From contig CALCHY010000382.1 of assembly GCA_937907415.1 (NCBI GenBank), forward strand, positions 1 to 44,840: a stretch of 44,840 bases of DNA, read 5' to 3'. Positions 1 through 8,956 of the stretch are shown here, one piece after another. How positions within the stretch are numbered: the first letter of the stretch is position 1; each line of letters opens with the position of its first letter. A program made the translations under genes and the position numbers. The notes under the pieces are model-generated. The model ran no database searches and was not told the origin of the DNA. It saw only the letters and a list, made by a program, of their open reading frames with translations. Source of the stretch: an uncultured Trueperaceae bacterium. Its GTDB lineage: Bacteria; Deinococcota; Deinococci; Deinococcales; Trueperaceae.

Positions 1-590
1 GGCAACTGAGGCAACGGGCGTGGCGCTGGACTATCGGGCGTCTGTTGAGCATGGTTCAGCGGGTCGTACTCACTGCCGTGGCAAGGGCAATGGAACAGCT
101 TCTGATCGGCTAGCCAGTCTGTGACCTGGCAGCATTGATGGGTGCAGGTCGCCGCATATGCCACGACTCCGGAGGCCGTCGTGTAGCCCTTGGTGTCGAC
201 GCTGTACGCGTCCTCCGGGAAGCGAGCGAGCAGGACGGCGTTCTGCGTGTTGCCGTCTCGCACGACTTCTACGACCGGGGTCGAGCCCTTGTTCGACACT
301 TGCGCTGGCCACGCCAGAATCTGCGGCCCGCCAAGCGGAATATCGGCATCCGTGATTAGCTTGCCCTTGTTAGACGACCCTGCGAACACGAAGCAGTCGC
401 CCTTCTGAGGCGGCATTTTCGTTGGGTCAGTTGCGGCGCCCGACTGCGCGAGTGCCGCCTGAAAGCCTTGTCCTGTCGACAAAGTAACACCCGCAAGCAC
501 GGCGCCTTTGAGCAAGTCCCTACGGCTTACCGCGTGCTTCGCAGCGGGCTCGGCCGGTCCATCAAGTTCGTTGCCCTTTTGCTTTGCCAT
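1..590 (-). CDS. Rieske [2Fe-2S] protein, Tat-exported (partial, C-terminus cut by window edge)
   Basis: This is an electron-transfer protein of the Rieske family, probably on the outer face of the cytoplasmic membrane. The 196 residues visible start at an ATG with GGAGG about 7 bases upstream. Residues 22-29 (SRRDLLKG) form a twin-arginine motif, followed by a hydrophobic stretch to about residue 48. The cluster-binding boxes are complete: CTHQCC at 149-154 (ligands C149 and H151, disulfide C154) and HCPCHGS at 167-173 (ligands C168 and H171, disulfide C170). A Cys occupies the usual Gly before the disulfide cysteine. Only a few residues should be missing at the C-terminus. It could be the Rieske subunit of a bc-type complex or of an arsenite-oxidase-like enzyme; the partner genes lie outside the window, so I give no symbol. 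Confidence 0.9.
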   Translation of the reverse strand, partial: MAKQKGNELDGPAEPAAKHAVSRRDLLKGAVLAGVTLSTGQGFQAALAQSGAATDPTKMPPQKGDCFVFAGSSNKGKLITDADIPLGGPQILAWPAQVSNKGSTPVVEVVRDGNTQNAVLLARFPEDAYSVDTKGYTTASGVVAYAATCTHQCCQVTDWLADQKLFHCPCHGSEYDPLNHAQQTPDSPAPRPLPQL

Positions 591-1062
591 CTTCACTTTG
601 CCTCCATCTCACCGAGCTAACGCTACTGGCAAGTCAACGGCGTGGACGAAGCACTCGAACCGCCCTTGTTCTGCTCTCGTGATCCAAAGAGCAGACCGCC
701 ACTTGATGCTGCTTGAGGCCCTCCCGACCCCGCTCGCTGCCTGGGTCGCCCGCCTATCGACCCGCTCCACGACACCAGCAAGGTGTCGTTGACGAGAACG
801 TCGTTGCCAGACTTCGGCGGGGGCGCAAGTGAGCATGAAGTGACAGTAATGTGACCGTCTGAGATTTTCGGATCATCCGTCACACTTACTTGCTGCTAAG
901 TAGCGCCATAGCACGCCCTACTAGCACCCAATCATCACTTGAGCACGCCATGCTCAGGCGCGCTATGGCGAACTGCGTTGCGCTATGCGATACGCACGCC
1001 CGTCGAATTTTTTGCTTACGTTGGTGAGAAACGCCCGCCCGTAATGGGGTCCGCTGTCTAAG
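591..1062. other. 472-base region without a gene, upstream of the Rieske gene
   Basis: I find no convincing coding region on either strand. The stretch holds several small repeats. A perfect 8-base stem with a 5-base loop lies at 769-789 (ACGACACC/GGTGTCGT). An 8-base stem with a 10-base loop lies at 670-695 (TCTGCTCT/AGAGCAGA). The octamer GCTATGGCG at 962-970 is repeated inverted at 904-912. CGCTATG occurs at 961 and again at 981, exactly 20 bases apart. GTGAC is directly repeated at 841-856. None of the stems is followed by a T tract. These are candidates for regulator binding upstream of the Rieske gene or for structure in a long 5' leader; the function is unknown. Confidence 0.5.
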
Positions 1063-2484
1063 TCACGGCCGCCGGAGCAACTTCACAGGCAACGTCACCC
1101 TGAACACCGTAGAACCGGGCAGCGACGTGAACGTCAAGCTGCCGCCATGGCGCTGCTCCACGATCTCCTTGCTCAAGTAGAGGCCAAGGCCTGTGCCCTC
1201 GCCAACGCCTTTCGTGCTCATGAACGGCTCGAAGAGGCGCGGCGCGACGCTTGCCGGGATACCTGGTCCGTTGTCTTCGATCTCGACGCTCACCTGGCCA
1301 TCGCCGCGTAGGGTCCTCACCGTGAGAACACCCGACCCGTTCATGGCGCTTACGGCGTTGTCTATCAGGTTCGTCCACACCTGGTTCAGCTCGCTGACGT
1401 ACGCCTCGATGGCCGGCAAGTCAACCGCGTACTCCTTGACTACGGTCACCCCGCCTTCCTTCAGGCGGTGTTTGAGGATGACGAGGGTAGTCTCGAGGCC
1501 AGCGCGCACGTCGACCGAGGCGATAGGAGCCTTGTCGAGGTGGGTATAGTCCTTGACCGCCGAGACCAGCGCGGAGATCGCTTCGCTGCTGAGGATGATG
1601 TCTCGCTGTAGCACCAGGCAGGCGCCGTTAGCAGCCAGCCAAGCCGCGGCGCGCAAGCGGTTGTCCGGCCCGAAAGGGGCAAGGGCCTCGCCCACGGCTT
1701 GCGCGTTCCAGCCACCATCGGCCAGCGCGGCAGCGGCATCCCACGCGGCAGGCAGACCGAGCTGCGTTAGGTAATCAGTGAGCTCGTCCTCGGTGCTACC
1801 AGCGCCCACCGTGACCTCGGCGGCGGCCAACCTGGCAGATGCCAGCTTGCTCAACCCGTTAGCCGCGCTCAGTTCTTCCCCACTCAACGGATGGCTGAAG
1901 AGTTCGATGCCGGCGCGCTGACGCTCGTCCAGCACCTTGCCGATCTCCGCAGAACTCCGCCGCAGCGCCGCCGCAGGGTTGTTCAGTTCGTGAGCCAGCC
2001 CGGCGGCCATCGTGCCGAGCGCAGCCAGCTTCTCTCGCCGCGCCAACTGCCCGGCAAGGGCGTGCTCGCGCTCGAGCGACGTGCGGTAGATGGTCGTCGC
2101 CGCGTCGACCGAGCAAGACAGGAGCGCAGCCAACGCTTCACGGTCGACCGCCAGAAGGGTTACCGGCGTGGCGGCGCGCACGGAAGCCGTGCGGCGCCCA
2201 CTACCGAGCAGCGCCATCTCGCCAACCACGTCACCGGGACCGCGGGTGGCTACTACCTCATTGACCTGGCCCTCGACGATGCTCACCTCTAGGCTCCCCG
2301 AGAGGACGACGAACATCTCCTCGCCAGCTTCGCCCTCCCTCATCAACCAGCTGCCAGCAGGTAGTTCCACGTTACGAGCGAGGGTGACGAGGCGCTGCAA
2401 GTCCGCCTCGCTGAGAGGCGACAAGAGCTCGACCTGCCTTAGGTAGGCCGTTGGTCCGGTAACGTTCGCATCTTTGGCACTCAT
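1063..2484 (-). CDS. Cyclic-nucleotide-binding sensor histidine kinase
   Basis: A soluble sensor kinase of 473 residues with no membrane segment. Residues about 15-140 form a cNMP-binding domain. The phosphate-binding cassette is well preserved (GEMALL at 88-93, RRTAS at 97-101), so binding of cAMP or cGMP is plausible. The dimerisation box AHELNNP holds the phospho-acceptor His165. The catalytic part shows an N box (NLIDNAVSAM), G1 (EDNGPGIP) and G2 (GTGLGL). It is the last gene of a three-gene minus-strand operon, 28 bases after the receiver-oxidoreductase gene. In this family such kinases often sit next to receiver/thioredoxin-reductase fusions, so that protein is the likely partner. The upstream cyclase could supply the ligand; this link is inferred from context only. 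Confidence 0.9.
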   Translation of the reverse strand: MSAKDANVTGPTAYLRQVELLSPLSEADLQRLVTLARNVELPAGSWLMREGEAGEEMFVVLSGSLEVSIVEGQVNEVVATRGPGDVVGEMALLGSGRRTASVRAATPVTLLAVDREALAALLSCSVDAATTIYRTSLEREHALAGQLARREKLAALGTMAAGLAHELNNPAAALRRSSAEIGKVLDERQRAGIELFSHPLSGEELSAANGLSKLASARLAAAEVTVGAGSTEDELTDYLTQLGLPAAWDAAAALADGGWNAQAVGEALAPFGPDNRLRAAAWLAANGACLVLQRDIILSSEAISALVSAVKDYTHLDKAPIASVDVRAGLETTLVILKHRLKEGGVTVVKEYAVDLPAIEAYVSELNQVWTNLIDNAVSAMNGSGVLTVRTLRGDGQVSVEIEDNGPGIPASVAPRLFEPFMSTKGVGEGTGLGLYLSKEIVEQRHGGSLTFTSLPGSTVFRVTLPVKLLRRP

Positions 2485-2512
2485 GCGCCCTCTTCCCCGC
2501 CTGCCGGCCAGC

Positions 2513-4198
2513 TCAGGTCTCAGCTAGATGACGATGGATGAACATCACGGCCATGGCACCCTCGCCAACTGCCGAAGCAACACGCTTCACCGATTGGTGC
2601 CGCACGTCCCCAGCCGCGAACACGCCAGGCACGCTGCTCTCCAACCAGTAAGGCGCGCGTTCGAGCGGCCACCCTTCTGGCCGCGAGTCGCCGGCGCGCG
2701 CCAGGTCAGCTCCCGTAAGCAGATAGCCCTGGCGATCGGCGAGCACCGTCCCCGTCAGCCACGAGGTGTGTGGCGCCGCGCCGATGAACACGAACGTCGC
2801 GGCGGCAGGCACTGCCTCCACCTCCCCGGAATCTAGGTTTCGCACCTGGACGGCCTCCAGCCGAGTTTCTCCGATCAGCTCGGCCGCCACGCTCCGCGGC
2901 CGCACCTCGATGTTCGGCGTCTCCTCGATCTGCTTGATGAGATAGTGCGACATGCTGCTCGCCAAAGACGACGCGCGCACCAAGATCGTCACTTGCCTCG
3001 CGAAGCGCGCCAGGTAAACCGCAGCCTGCCCTGCTGAGTTGCCGCCGCCGATGACCACCGCGTGACCGTCCCTGACGAGTTGCGCCTCCGTTAGCGCGGC
3101 GCCGTAATACACCCCGGAACCCTCGAGCCGCTCGGCGCCAACGGCGTCCAGTTTCCGGTAAGCCACGCCAGTCGTGACGAGCACGGTGCGACCGCGCACC
3201 TCTTGGCCATCGCTCAACTTAACGAATAGGTAAGGCGCTGCCCTGCGCAGGCCGACTGCCACCGCGGGGGTGAGGATCTCAGCGCCGAAGCGCCGCGCCT
3301 GCGTGGTTGCACGCCTGCTAAGCTCCGCACCGCTGACGCCGCTCGGGAAGCCGAGGTAGTTCTCGATCCTCGAACTCGTGCCCGCCTGGCCGCCCGGCGC
3401 GTCGCTCTCGAGCAGGACGGTGGTGAGGCCCTCAGAAGCGCCGTAAACAGCCGCCGCCAGGCCAGCCGGGCCTGCACCCACCACGACGACGTCGTAGAGC
3501 GGCAAGTCGGCGATAGTCTGGAGGCCGATCCGTTCGGCGACCGTGGCGATGGTCGGCTTCACGTACGCTGTGCCGTCAGCCAAGAGGAGCACGGGGAGTT
3601 CACTGGCGTCGGCCCCCGCCAGGGTGAGGAGGTTCGTGGCGTCCGCCGCGCTCTCCACATCTAGCCAGCGGTAAGGCACGAGGTTGCGACCGAGGAACTC
3701 CCTCAGCTCGTGACTAGCGGCCGAGTAACTCAAGCCGATCAGCGTCAACCCGGTGAACGGCGGGCGGTGGTCGGCGTGCCAGTCGTCAAGCAACTCGTTC
3801 AGCACCGGGTAGAGGCGCTCCTCCGGCGGGTCCCAGGGCTTCATGAGGTAGTAGTCGAGCCTCGTGGTGTTGATGGCCTCGATCGACGCTTGCGAGTCGG
3901 CGTACGCGGTGAGCAGTACCCGCTTGGCGTCCGGGTAGAGTTCCCGCGCCTGGGCGAGGAACTCGAGCCCGGACATGTTCGGCATGCGCTGGTCGACGAG
4001 GAAGAGCGCCACCGTGCCGTTCGCTAGGCGCAGACTGCCGAGTTCCGCAAGCGCGGCGGCGCCCGACGTCGCCCGCATGATCCGGTAAACCTCGCCGTAA
4101 CGGTTCCTCAAGTCCCGCGCTACGGCGCCGAGCACCCCGAGGTCGTCGTCGACGGCGTAGATGATCGGTTTTGGCGCCGACACAGCTTGCTCGATCAC
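2513..4198 (-). CDS. Response-regulator receiver fused to thioredoxin-reductase-like FAD oxidoreductase
   Basis: 561 residues, GTG start overlapping the cyclase stop as GTGA. Residues 10-135 are a receiver domain with acidic DDD at 17-19, phospho-acceptor D69, T97 and K120. Residues about 150-225 resemble a glutaredoxin-like fold but lack its CxxC. Residues 235-555 are a thioredoxin-reductase-type flavoprotein: FAD motif GAGPAG at 241-246, NADPH motif GGGNSA at 384-389, and a C-terminal AAGD FAD motif. Where thioredoxin reductase carries CATC the sequence reads YYGAA (364-368), so the dithiol is missing and it cannot be an ordinary thioredoxin reductase. The output may be NAD(P)H-dependent redox chemistry or redox sensing switched by phosphorylation. 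The likely phosphodonor is the adjacent cNMP-binding kinase. The fold assignment is firm; the substrate is unknown. Confidence 0.9.
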   Translation of the reverse strand: MIEQAVSAPKPIIYAVDDDLGVLGAVARDLRNRYGEVYRIMRATSGAAALAELGSLRLANGTVALFLVDQRMPNMSGLEFLAQARELYPDAKRVLLTAYADSQASIEAINTTRLDYYLMKPWDPPEERLYPVLNELLDDWHADHRPPFTGLTLIGLSYSAASHELREFLGRNLVPYRWLDVESAADATNLLTLAGADASELPVLLLADGTAYVKPTIATVAERIGLQTIADLPLYDVVVVGAGPAGLAAAVYGASEGLTTVLLESDAPGGQAGTSSRIENYLGFPSGVSGAELSRRATTQARRFGAEILTPAVAVGLRRAAPYLFVKLSDGQEVRGRTVLVTTGVAYRKLDAVGAERLEGSGVYYGAALTEAQLVRDGHAVVIGGGNSAGQAAVYLARFARQVTILVRASSLASSMSHYLIKQIEETPNIEVRPRSVAAELIGETRLEAVQVRNLDSGEVEAVPAAATFVFIGAAPHTSWLTGTVLADRQGYLLTGADLARAGDSRPEGWPLERAPYWLESSVPGVFAAGDVRHQSVKRVASAVGEGAMAVMFIHRHLAET

Positions 4199-7100
4199 GC
4201 CGGACTCCTCCCGGCGCTGCCGCCCTGCAGCGGTGGAGGTGCGAGCCGAAGTTCTGCTACCGACGAGGCCAGCTTTTCGCTGAGCTCTTGCGCTTCTTGG
4301 CCGGCGGTGGCGCTTGCCTCGTCGTTACCGAGGGCGCCCTCCAGCTGGCTGAGGAGCGCAAGGGCGCGCCGTTGGTAAGGCAGCATGCCGCGCTCCCTGA
4401 ACCAGCTCACAGACGCAGCGACTAGTTGTTCAGCCCTCTCCGTCTGTCCGCACCTCCAGAGCGCTTCGGCAAGCACTAGCCGGCCCTTCGCGACTCCGAA
4501 GCCGTCGTGTACGGCCTCTGCCCTTCCGAGCTCCAGCTCAACCGTCTGCGCGGCGGCGGCGACGTCGTGATCTACGAACCCCGCGCTTGCCATCTCGATG
4601 CGGACGTTGTGCAGCATCGGCTCGAAGGACGTACCTGCACCGTACTCAAGCGAGCGGCGAAGGTTGGCGGTCGCCTCTTCCAAGCGCCTGACCTGTAGTT
4701 CCCCCGTGCCCACCAAGTGAAACGCGGCACAAGCGCACTCCATGCCGTTCACGCTCAACGCCAGATCGCCCCCGCGCCGCGCGTACTCAAGGCCCAAGTC
4801 CGTGAGACCCATGTCTATGTACGCAGCCCCCACAAGCGCGTTGACGTCCGCCAACTTGATGATCGAGCCGCTGTCCACTGCAGCCTGTAGACCGAGTTCG
4901 GCCGACTCCAGCGCGCCAGCGAACTCTCCGAGACGGGCGAGGGCCGCCGCTTTCGAACCTAGTGAGTGAGCTTCGATGGCCTTGTGGCCGACCTTGCGGG
5001 CAAGCGCGATGACACTGTCGAACTGCACGACGGCCCCGGCAGGATCGTCGTCGACCATGCTCTCGGTCGCCGCCCAGAACGGTTGCAGGAAGAGGCGCTC
5101 GTCGCCCAGGCGCAGGGCTACGTCGTGCGCCTCACCTAACACCTCGAAGCCGGCGGCCGGGAAGCCGGAGAGCACTTGGACGTTGCCAAGCGCAACCAGC
5201 GAGCTCACGAGGCGGCGGTCGTCTTTGAGGGTCCTGGCCGTGGCGACCGCGGCCCCTCCCCTAGCGATGATCGCGCCGCGCTTCGTGGTGTCCTCGTGCC
5301 AGCGCAGCGTAACGGCGGCGTTGACCCAACCAACGGCAGCATCGACGGCGACCTCTTTGTGCTCGACTGACGCCTCGACGCCGGGCTCAAGCGCGGCATT
5401 CAGGTGGTCGAGGGCGGCCAATGCGGCCTCGTACAGCTCCACCGCTTCCGCCGTGTCGTACAGACGTACCGCCTGGCCAGCGGCGCTAACGCTATGCCGC
5501 GCGCCCGCCAGCCACTGCTCGCCGAGGAGGTAGTGGTAGGCGAGAAGCCTCGCCATCTCCGGCAGGTGCTTGCCACTACGCGCCTCGAGCTCACGTGCTA
5601 CGCACGCGTGCAGTTCACGCCTCCGCCTTAGCAGCAGCCGTTGATAGGCCGCGTCTCTCGTCAGCTCGTGCTTGAACCGGAAGTCGGCGTCGGCGAGCAG
5701 GACGTGGTTGATGAGGTCCTCGTCGCTCAACTCCTCGAGGTACGGGAGCACGTCTGGCGCGGAGGCGTTACTGCGCATCACCGCGCTGAGAACTGGGCTA
5801 GCGAACTCGCGGCCGATGACGGCGGCGGTCTGAAGCACGTCGCGCGTGGCATGCGGCAAACGGTCGATGCGGGCGCTCAACACGCCGCTTAGCGTGTTCG
5901 GTACGTTCGCCTGATCGATGCGGCTAGTGGCCCGCCACGTCCCACCCTCGTTGGCGATCGCGCCCGAATCGATCAGCGAACGCAACACCTCCTCGAGGTA
6001 GAACGGGTTGCCGTCCGCCTTGCTGACGATTCTAGAGCGCACTTCTTCAGGCATGCCCACGACGTCGAGCATTCGCTCAAGGAGTTCCTGCGAGTCATCG
6101 CGGTCGAGGGCGGCCACCTCGATGACGACCGGGCCTGCGGTCAGACCGGGAATGCCCGCCCCTCGCGCACGTTCGATGAGTCGCCACGCCTCGGAGTGGT
6201 GTTCCGGCCGCGCCAAGCACACGATGAGCACGCGGCTGTCCTGCAACGCCACGGCGACGTCCGCCACCAGCCTGATCGAGGCCGCATCGGCCCAGTGGAA
6301 GTCCTCGAAAGCAACCACGAGCGTGCGCTCGCGCGCGAGTTGCCCAAGCAGCTGCGAGATGTCGCGCACGAGCCTGCTAGCGAACCTATCGCCGTCCAGC
6401 GCGTTCGGGTTCGCGGCCGCCTGGTCGTCAGACTCGTCAAGTAGTTGGGCGATGGCGCCTGCGTGGTCATCGCCAGCGGGCTCTGCCACACCGCGGAGTA
6501 GCTGCCGCCATGGGTAGTAGGGCGAAGTACGCTCGTAAGGCACGCTTTTCGCCTCGAGAACCAAGGCCGTACCGCCAGCGCGGGCCGTCGCCTCGGCAAG
6601 CAGTCTCGACTTGCCGAGCCCGGCCTCACCGATGAGGAAAGCTAGCCGCCCGCGCCCCGCATCCGCCTCAGCAAGCATGTTCGTGAGCGCTCCAAGTTCA
6701 GCGGTCCTGCCAACGAACGGCGAGACGACGTCCGCCAGGTTCTGGCTTACTGCGGTCTTGGTTCGGCGCCCGACCACCTCGTACGTACTGAGCAGGTCGG
6801 TCTTACCCTTCAGCGGCTCCCTGGATGCGTCCTTGATCTCGAATAGCTGGTTGACCAGCGCGTAAGTCGCTGGACCGATCACGATTCCCTGCGGCTGCGC
6901 CAACCCTTGGAGCCGTGCGGCGACGTTAGCGGTGTCGCCCATCGCCGTGTACTCGGCCTTGGTCTCGTCGCCAACGGTAGTCACGACGGTCAACCCGGTG
7001 TTTATCCCAACGCGCACGGCAAAATCCAGTCCATGCTTGCGTTTGACGATCGCACCGTACGCGGCGGCCGCGTCACGCATGTCCAACGCCGCCATCACTG

Positions 7101-7416
7101 CGCGCGCCGCGTCATCATCGTGAGCTTCTGGCGCGCCGAACAGGGCGAGGACGGCGTCGCCCATCAACCGCCCAACGGTTCCTTCGTAACGGTTGACGGC
7201 CGCGATCATGAACGCGAACGCGCCGTTCATGAGCTCAACCCATTCCTCTGGGTCAACCTGCTCCGCAAGTGCGGTAGACCCAACCACGTCAGCGAAGAGA
7301 ACGCTGACGAGGCGCCTCTCGCCCTCAAGCGGCCGCGTGACGGGCAAAGCCGTACCGCAGTTGCTGCAGAACTTCGCTCCTTGCGGGTTAACGGCCCGGC
7401 AGTTGGGGCATGTCAC
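4195..7416 (-). CDS. Class III adenylate/guanylate cyclase with AAA ATPase and TPR-like region
   Basis: A multidomain regulator of 1073 residues. I chose the GTG start at 7416 because GGAGGAGG lies 6 bases upstream and the protein then opens directly with a zinc ribbon (CPNC ... CSNC, residues 3-20). The cyclase domain follows (about 35-215): metal-binding FADVVGST and GDAVLALFG, and the transition-state motif GDTANVAAR. An NTPase domain starts near residue 240 with Walker A GEAGLGKS. The C-terminal half is alpha-helical and TPR-like. Proteins of this build usually act as signal-integrating cyclases; whether ATP or GTP is used cannot be told here. It is the first gene of the signalling operon, and a perfect 10-base palindrome CCACATGTGG (7433-7442) sits just upstream of the ribosome-binding site. 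Confidence 0.88.
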   Translation of the reverse strand: MTCPNCRAVNPQGAKFCSNCGTALPVTRPLEGERRLVSVLFADVVGSTALAEQVDPEEWVELMNGAFAFMIAAVNRYEGTVGRLMGDAVLALFGAPEAHDDDAARAVMAALDMRDAAAAYGAIVKRKHGLDFAVRVGINTGLTVVTTVGDETKAEYTAMGDTANVAARLQGLAQPQGIVIGPATYALVNQLFEIKDASREPLKGKTDLLSTYEVVGRRTKTAVSQNLADVVSPFVGRTAELGALTNMLAEADAGRGRLAFLIGEAGLGKSRLLAEATARAGGTALVLEAKSVPYERTSPYYPWRQLLRGVAEPAGDDHAGAIAQLLDESDDQAAANPNALDGDRFASRLVRDISQLLGQLARERTLVVAFEDFHWADAASIRLVADVAVALQDSRVLIVCLARPEHHSEAWRLIERARGAGIPGLTAGPVVIEVAALDRDDSQELLERMLDVVGMPEEVRSRIVSKADGNPFYLEEVLRSLIDSGAIANEGGTWRATSRIDQANVPNTLSGVLSARIDRLPHATRDVLQTAAVIGREFASPVLSAVMRSNASAPDVLPYLEELSDEDLINHVLLADADFRFKHELTRDAAYQRLLLRRRRELHACVARELEARSGKHLPEMARLLAYHYLLGEQWLAGARHSVSAAGQAVRLYDTAEAVELYEAALAALDHLNAALEPGVEASVEHKEVAVDAAVGWVNAAVTLRWHEDTTKRGAIIARGGAAVATARTLKDDRRLVSSLVALGNVQVLSGFPAAGFEVLGEAHDVALRLGDERLFLQPFWAATESMVDDDPAGAVVQFDSVIALARKVGHKAIEAHSLGSKAAALARLGEFAGALESAELGLQAAVDSGSIIKLADVNALVGAAYIDMGLTDLGLEYARRGGDLALSVNGMECACAAFHLVGTGELQVRRLEEATANLRRSLEYGAGTSFEPMLHNVRIEMASAGFVDHDVAAAAQTVELELGRAEAVHDGFGVAKGRLVLAEALWRCGQTERAEQLVAASVSWFRERGMLPYQRRALALLSQLEGALGNDEASATAGQEAQELSEKLASSVAELRLAPPPLQGGSAGRSPA

Positions 7417-7600
7417 AGGTTGCCTCCTCCGACCACATGTGGCCGGCGTCACCGGATGCGCGACGCCAGAGTCAACGCCACCAAACGCGGACGGCGCGAG
7501 AGGGGGCGCAGCGAGTCCGGCTGGTTGAGAATACTGCCGGAGGAGGCACTTGCCTGGTGATCAGCTTGCGCTGGCGTGTCAGACGGGCAACTGACTCGCT

Positions 7601-8869
7601 CTACGTCGCCGCCCTAACCCGCGCGTCCGGTAAGAACACTACGAACAACCCGACCACGGGCAACCAGCCGCAGAGTTGGTACACGAAGGTGATGCCGTGG
7701 CTATCGGCCAGCCCTCCGAGCAGTGCCGCGGCGATGCCAGCCACGCCGAACGATAGGCCGTACAGCAGGCCGGAGACCATTCCAACACCCGCGGGTAGTA
7801 GTTCTTGCGCGTAAACGATGATGGCGGGGAACGCGGACGCCATCACTATGCCGATGATCGCGGTGAGGACGATGGTCCATGGGAGGTTCACCCAAGGCAG
7901 GAGGAGCGTGAAAGGCAGCGCCCCGAGAACGCTGCCCCAGAGAACGAGCTTGCGGCCGAAGCGATCGCCGAGGGGGCCGCCGATGATGGTACCGACCGCC
8001 ACGGCGGCCATGTAACCGAAGAGCAGCAGTTGCGACTGGCGGATGGTGACCTCGAACCGCTCGATCAGGAAGAAGGTGTAGTAGCTGCTTAGGCTCGCGC
8101 CGTAGACGGCCTTCGAGAAAGTCAGGACGACGAGAATGGCGATCGAACCCAAGATCCGCTTGCGGCTGGAGTTGGCGTAAGCGGCCTGGCCTCTACGCTT
8201 GAGGTTGGCGACGTGGCCCTTGTACCACTTGCCTACCCTATGCAGCACGACCATCGCTAGTAGCGCCACCGCCGAGAACCACGCGATGCTCCCCTGGCCA
8301 AGCGGCAGGACGATGTAAGCGGCGAGAAGTGGGCCGATCGCGGAACCGAAGTTCCCGCCGACCTGGAACATCGACTGGGCGAGGCCCGGCTGCATGCCCG
8401 CCGCCATGCGCGCCACGCGCGACGCCTCCGGATGGAACACCGCTGAGCCGAGGCCGATGAGGGCGGCGGCCAGTATTAGCAGCCAGTACTGGTGCGCTGC
8501 CGAGAGCAGCAGGAGGCCGCTGAGAGTCGAGCCCATGCCGATCGCCATCGAGAACGGTAACGGCCTGCGGTCGGCGATGATTCCAACGACCGGTTGCAGC
8601 AACGACGCCGTGAACTGGAACGTCAACGTCAGGAGCCCGATCTGCCCGAAGGTGAGGGCGTAATTGTCCTTGAGCATCGGGTAGATGGCAGGCAGGAGCG
8701 CCTGCATGAGGTCGTTTAGGAAATGCGAGAAGCTGATCGCGGCTATGACCGTGAAGACCGTAGCTGGAACCGCGTTTGTGATGGCCTGCGCAGCAGTCTG
8801 CTGCGCTTGCGGCAGTGGGTTGGCGCCCTTTTCGTCCACAACCGCTTCTACCGAACCCTTAGTCGACAA
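7601..8869 (-). CDS. Major facilitator transporter, fosmidomycin-resistance (Fsr) type
   Basis: An inner-membrane secondary transporter of 422 residues with about 12 hydrophobic segments. It matches the Fsr branch of the MFS by its opening helix (SHFLNDLMQALLPAIYP) and the signature FHPEASRVARMAAG before an AQS/GGN helix. Family members export fosmidomycin and possibly other small molecules; the native substrate is unknown. The start appears to be TTG at 8869, preceded by GGGAG at a suitable distance; no better ATG or GTG lies nearby. It stands alone, 184 bases after the cyclase promoter region and 87 bases from the neighbouring dehydrogenase stop. No adjacent regulator is present. Confidence 0.82.
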   Translation of the reverse strand: MSTKGSVEAVVDEKGANPLPQAQQTAAQAITNAVPATVFTVIAAISFSHFLNDLMQALLPAIYPMLKDNYALTFGQIGLLTLTFQFTASLLQPVVGIIADRRPLPFSMAIGMGSTLSGLLLLSAAHQYWLLILAAALIGLGSAVFHPEASRVARMAAGMQPGLAQSMFQVGGNFGSAIGPLLAAYIVLPLGQGSIAWFSAVALLAMVVLHRVGKWYKGHVANLKRRGQAAYANSSRKRILGSIAILVVLTFSKAVYGASLSSYYTFFLIERFEVTIRQSQLLLFGYMAAVAVGTIIGGPLGDRFGRKLVLWGSVLGALPFTLLLPWVNLPWTIVLTAIIGIVMASAFPAIIVYAQELLPAGVGMVSGLLYGLSFGVAGIAAALLGGLADSHGITFVYQLCGWLPVVGLFVVFLPDARVRAAT

Positions 8870-8956
8870 CGTGCGCTCCCACCCTCAGCTCAGAGCGCGA
8901 CCTGCAGGCCGCGCCCGAAAGAATCTTGGCAAACTTACCGCGTTCTAGCCGCGTGC

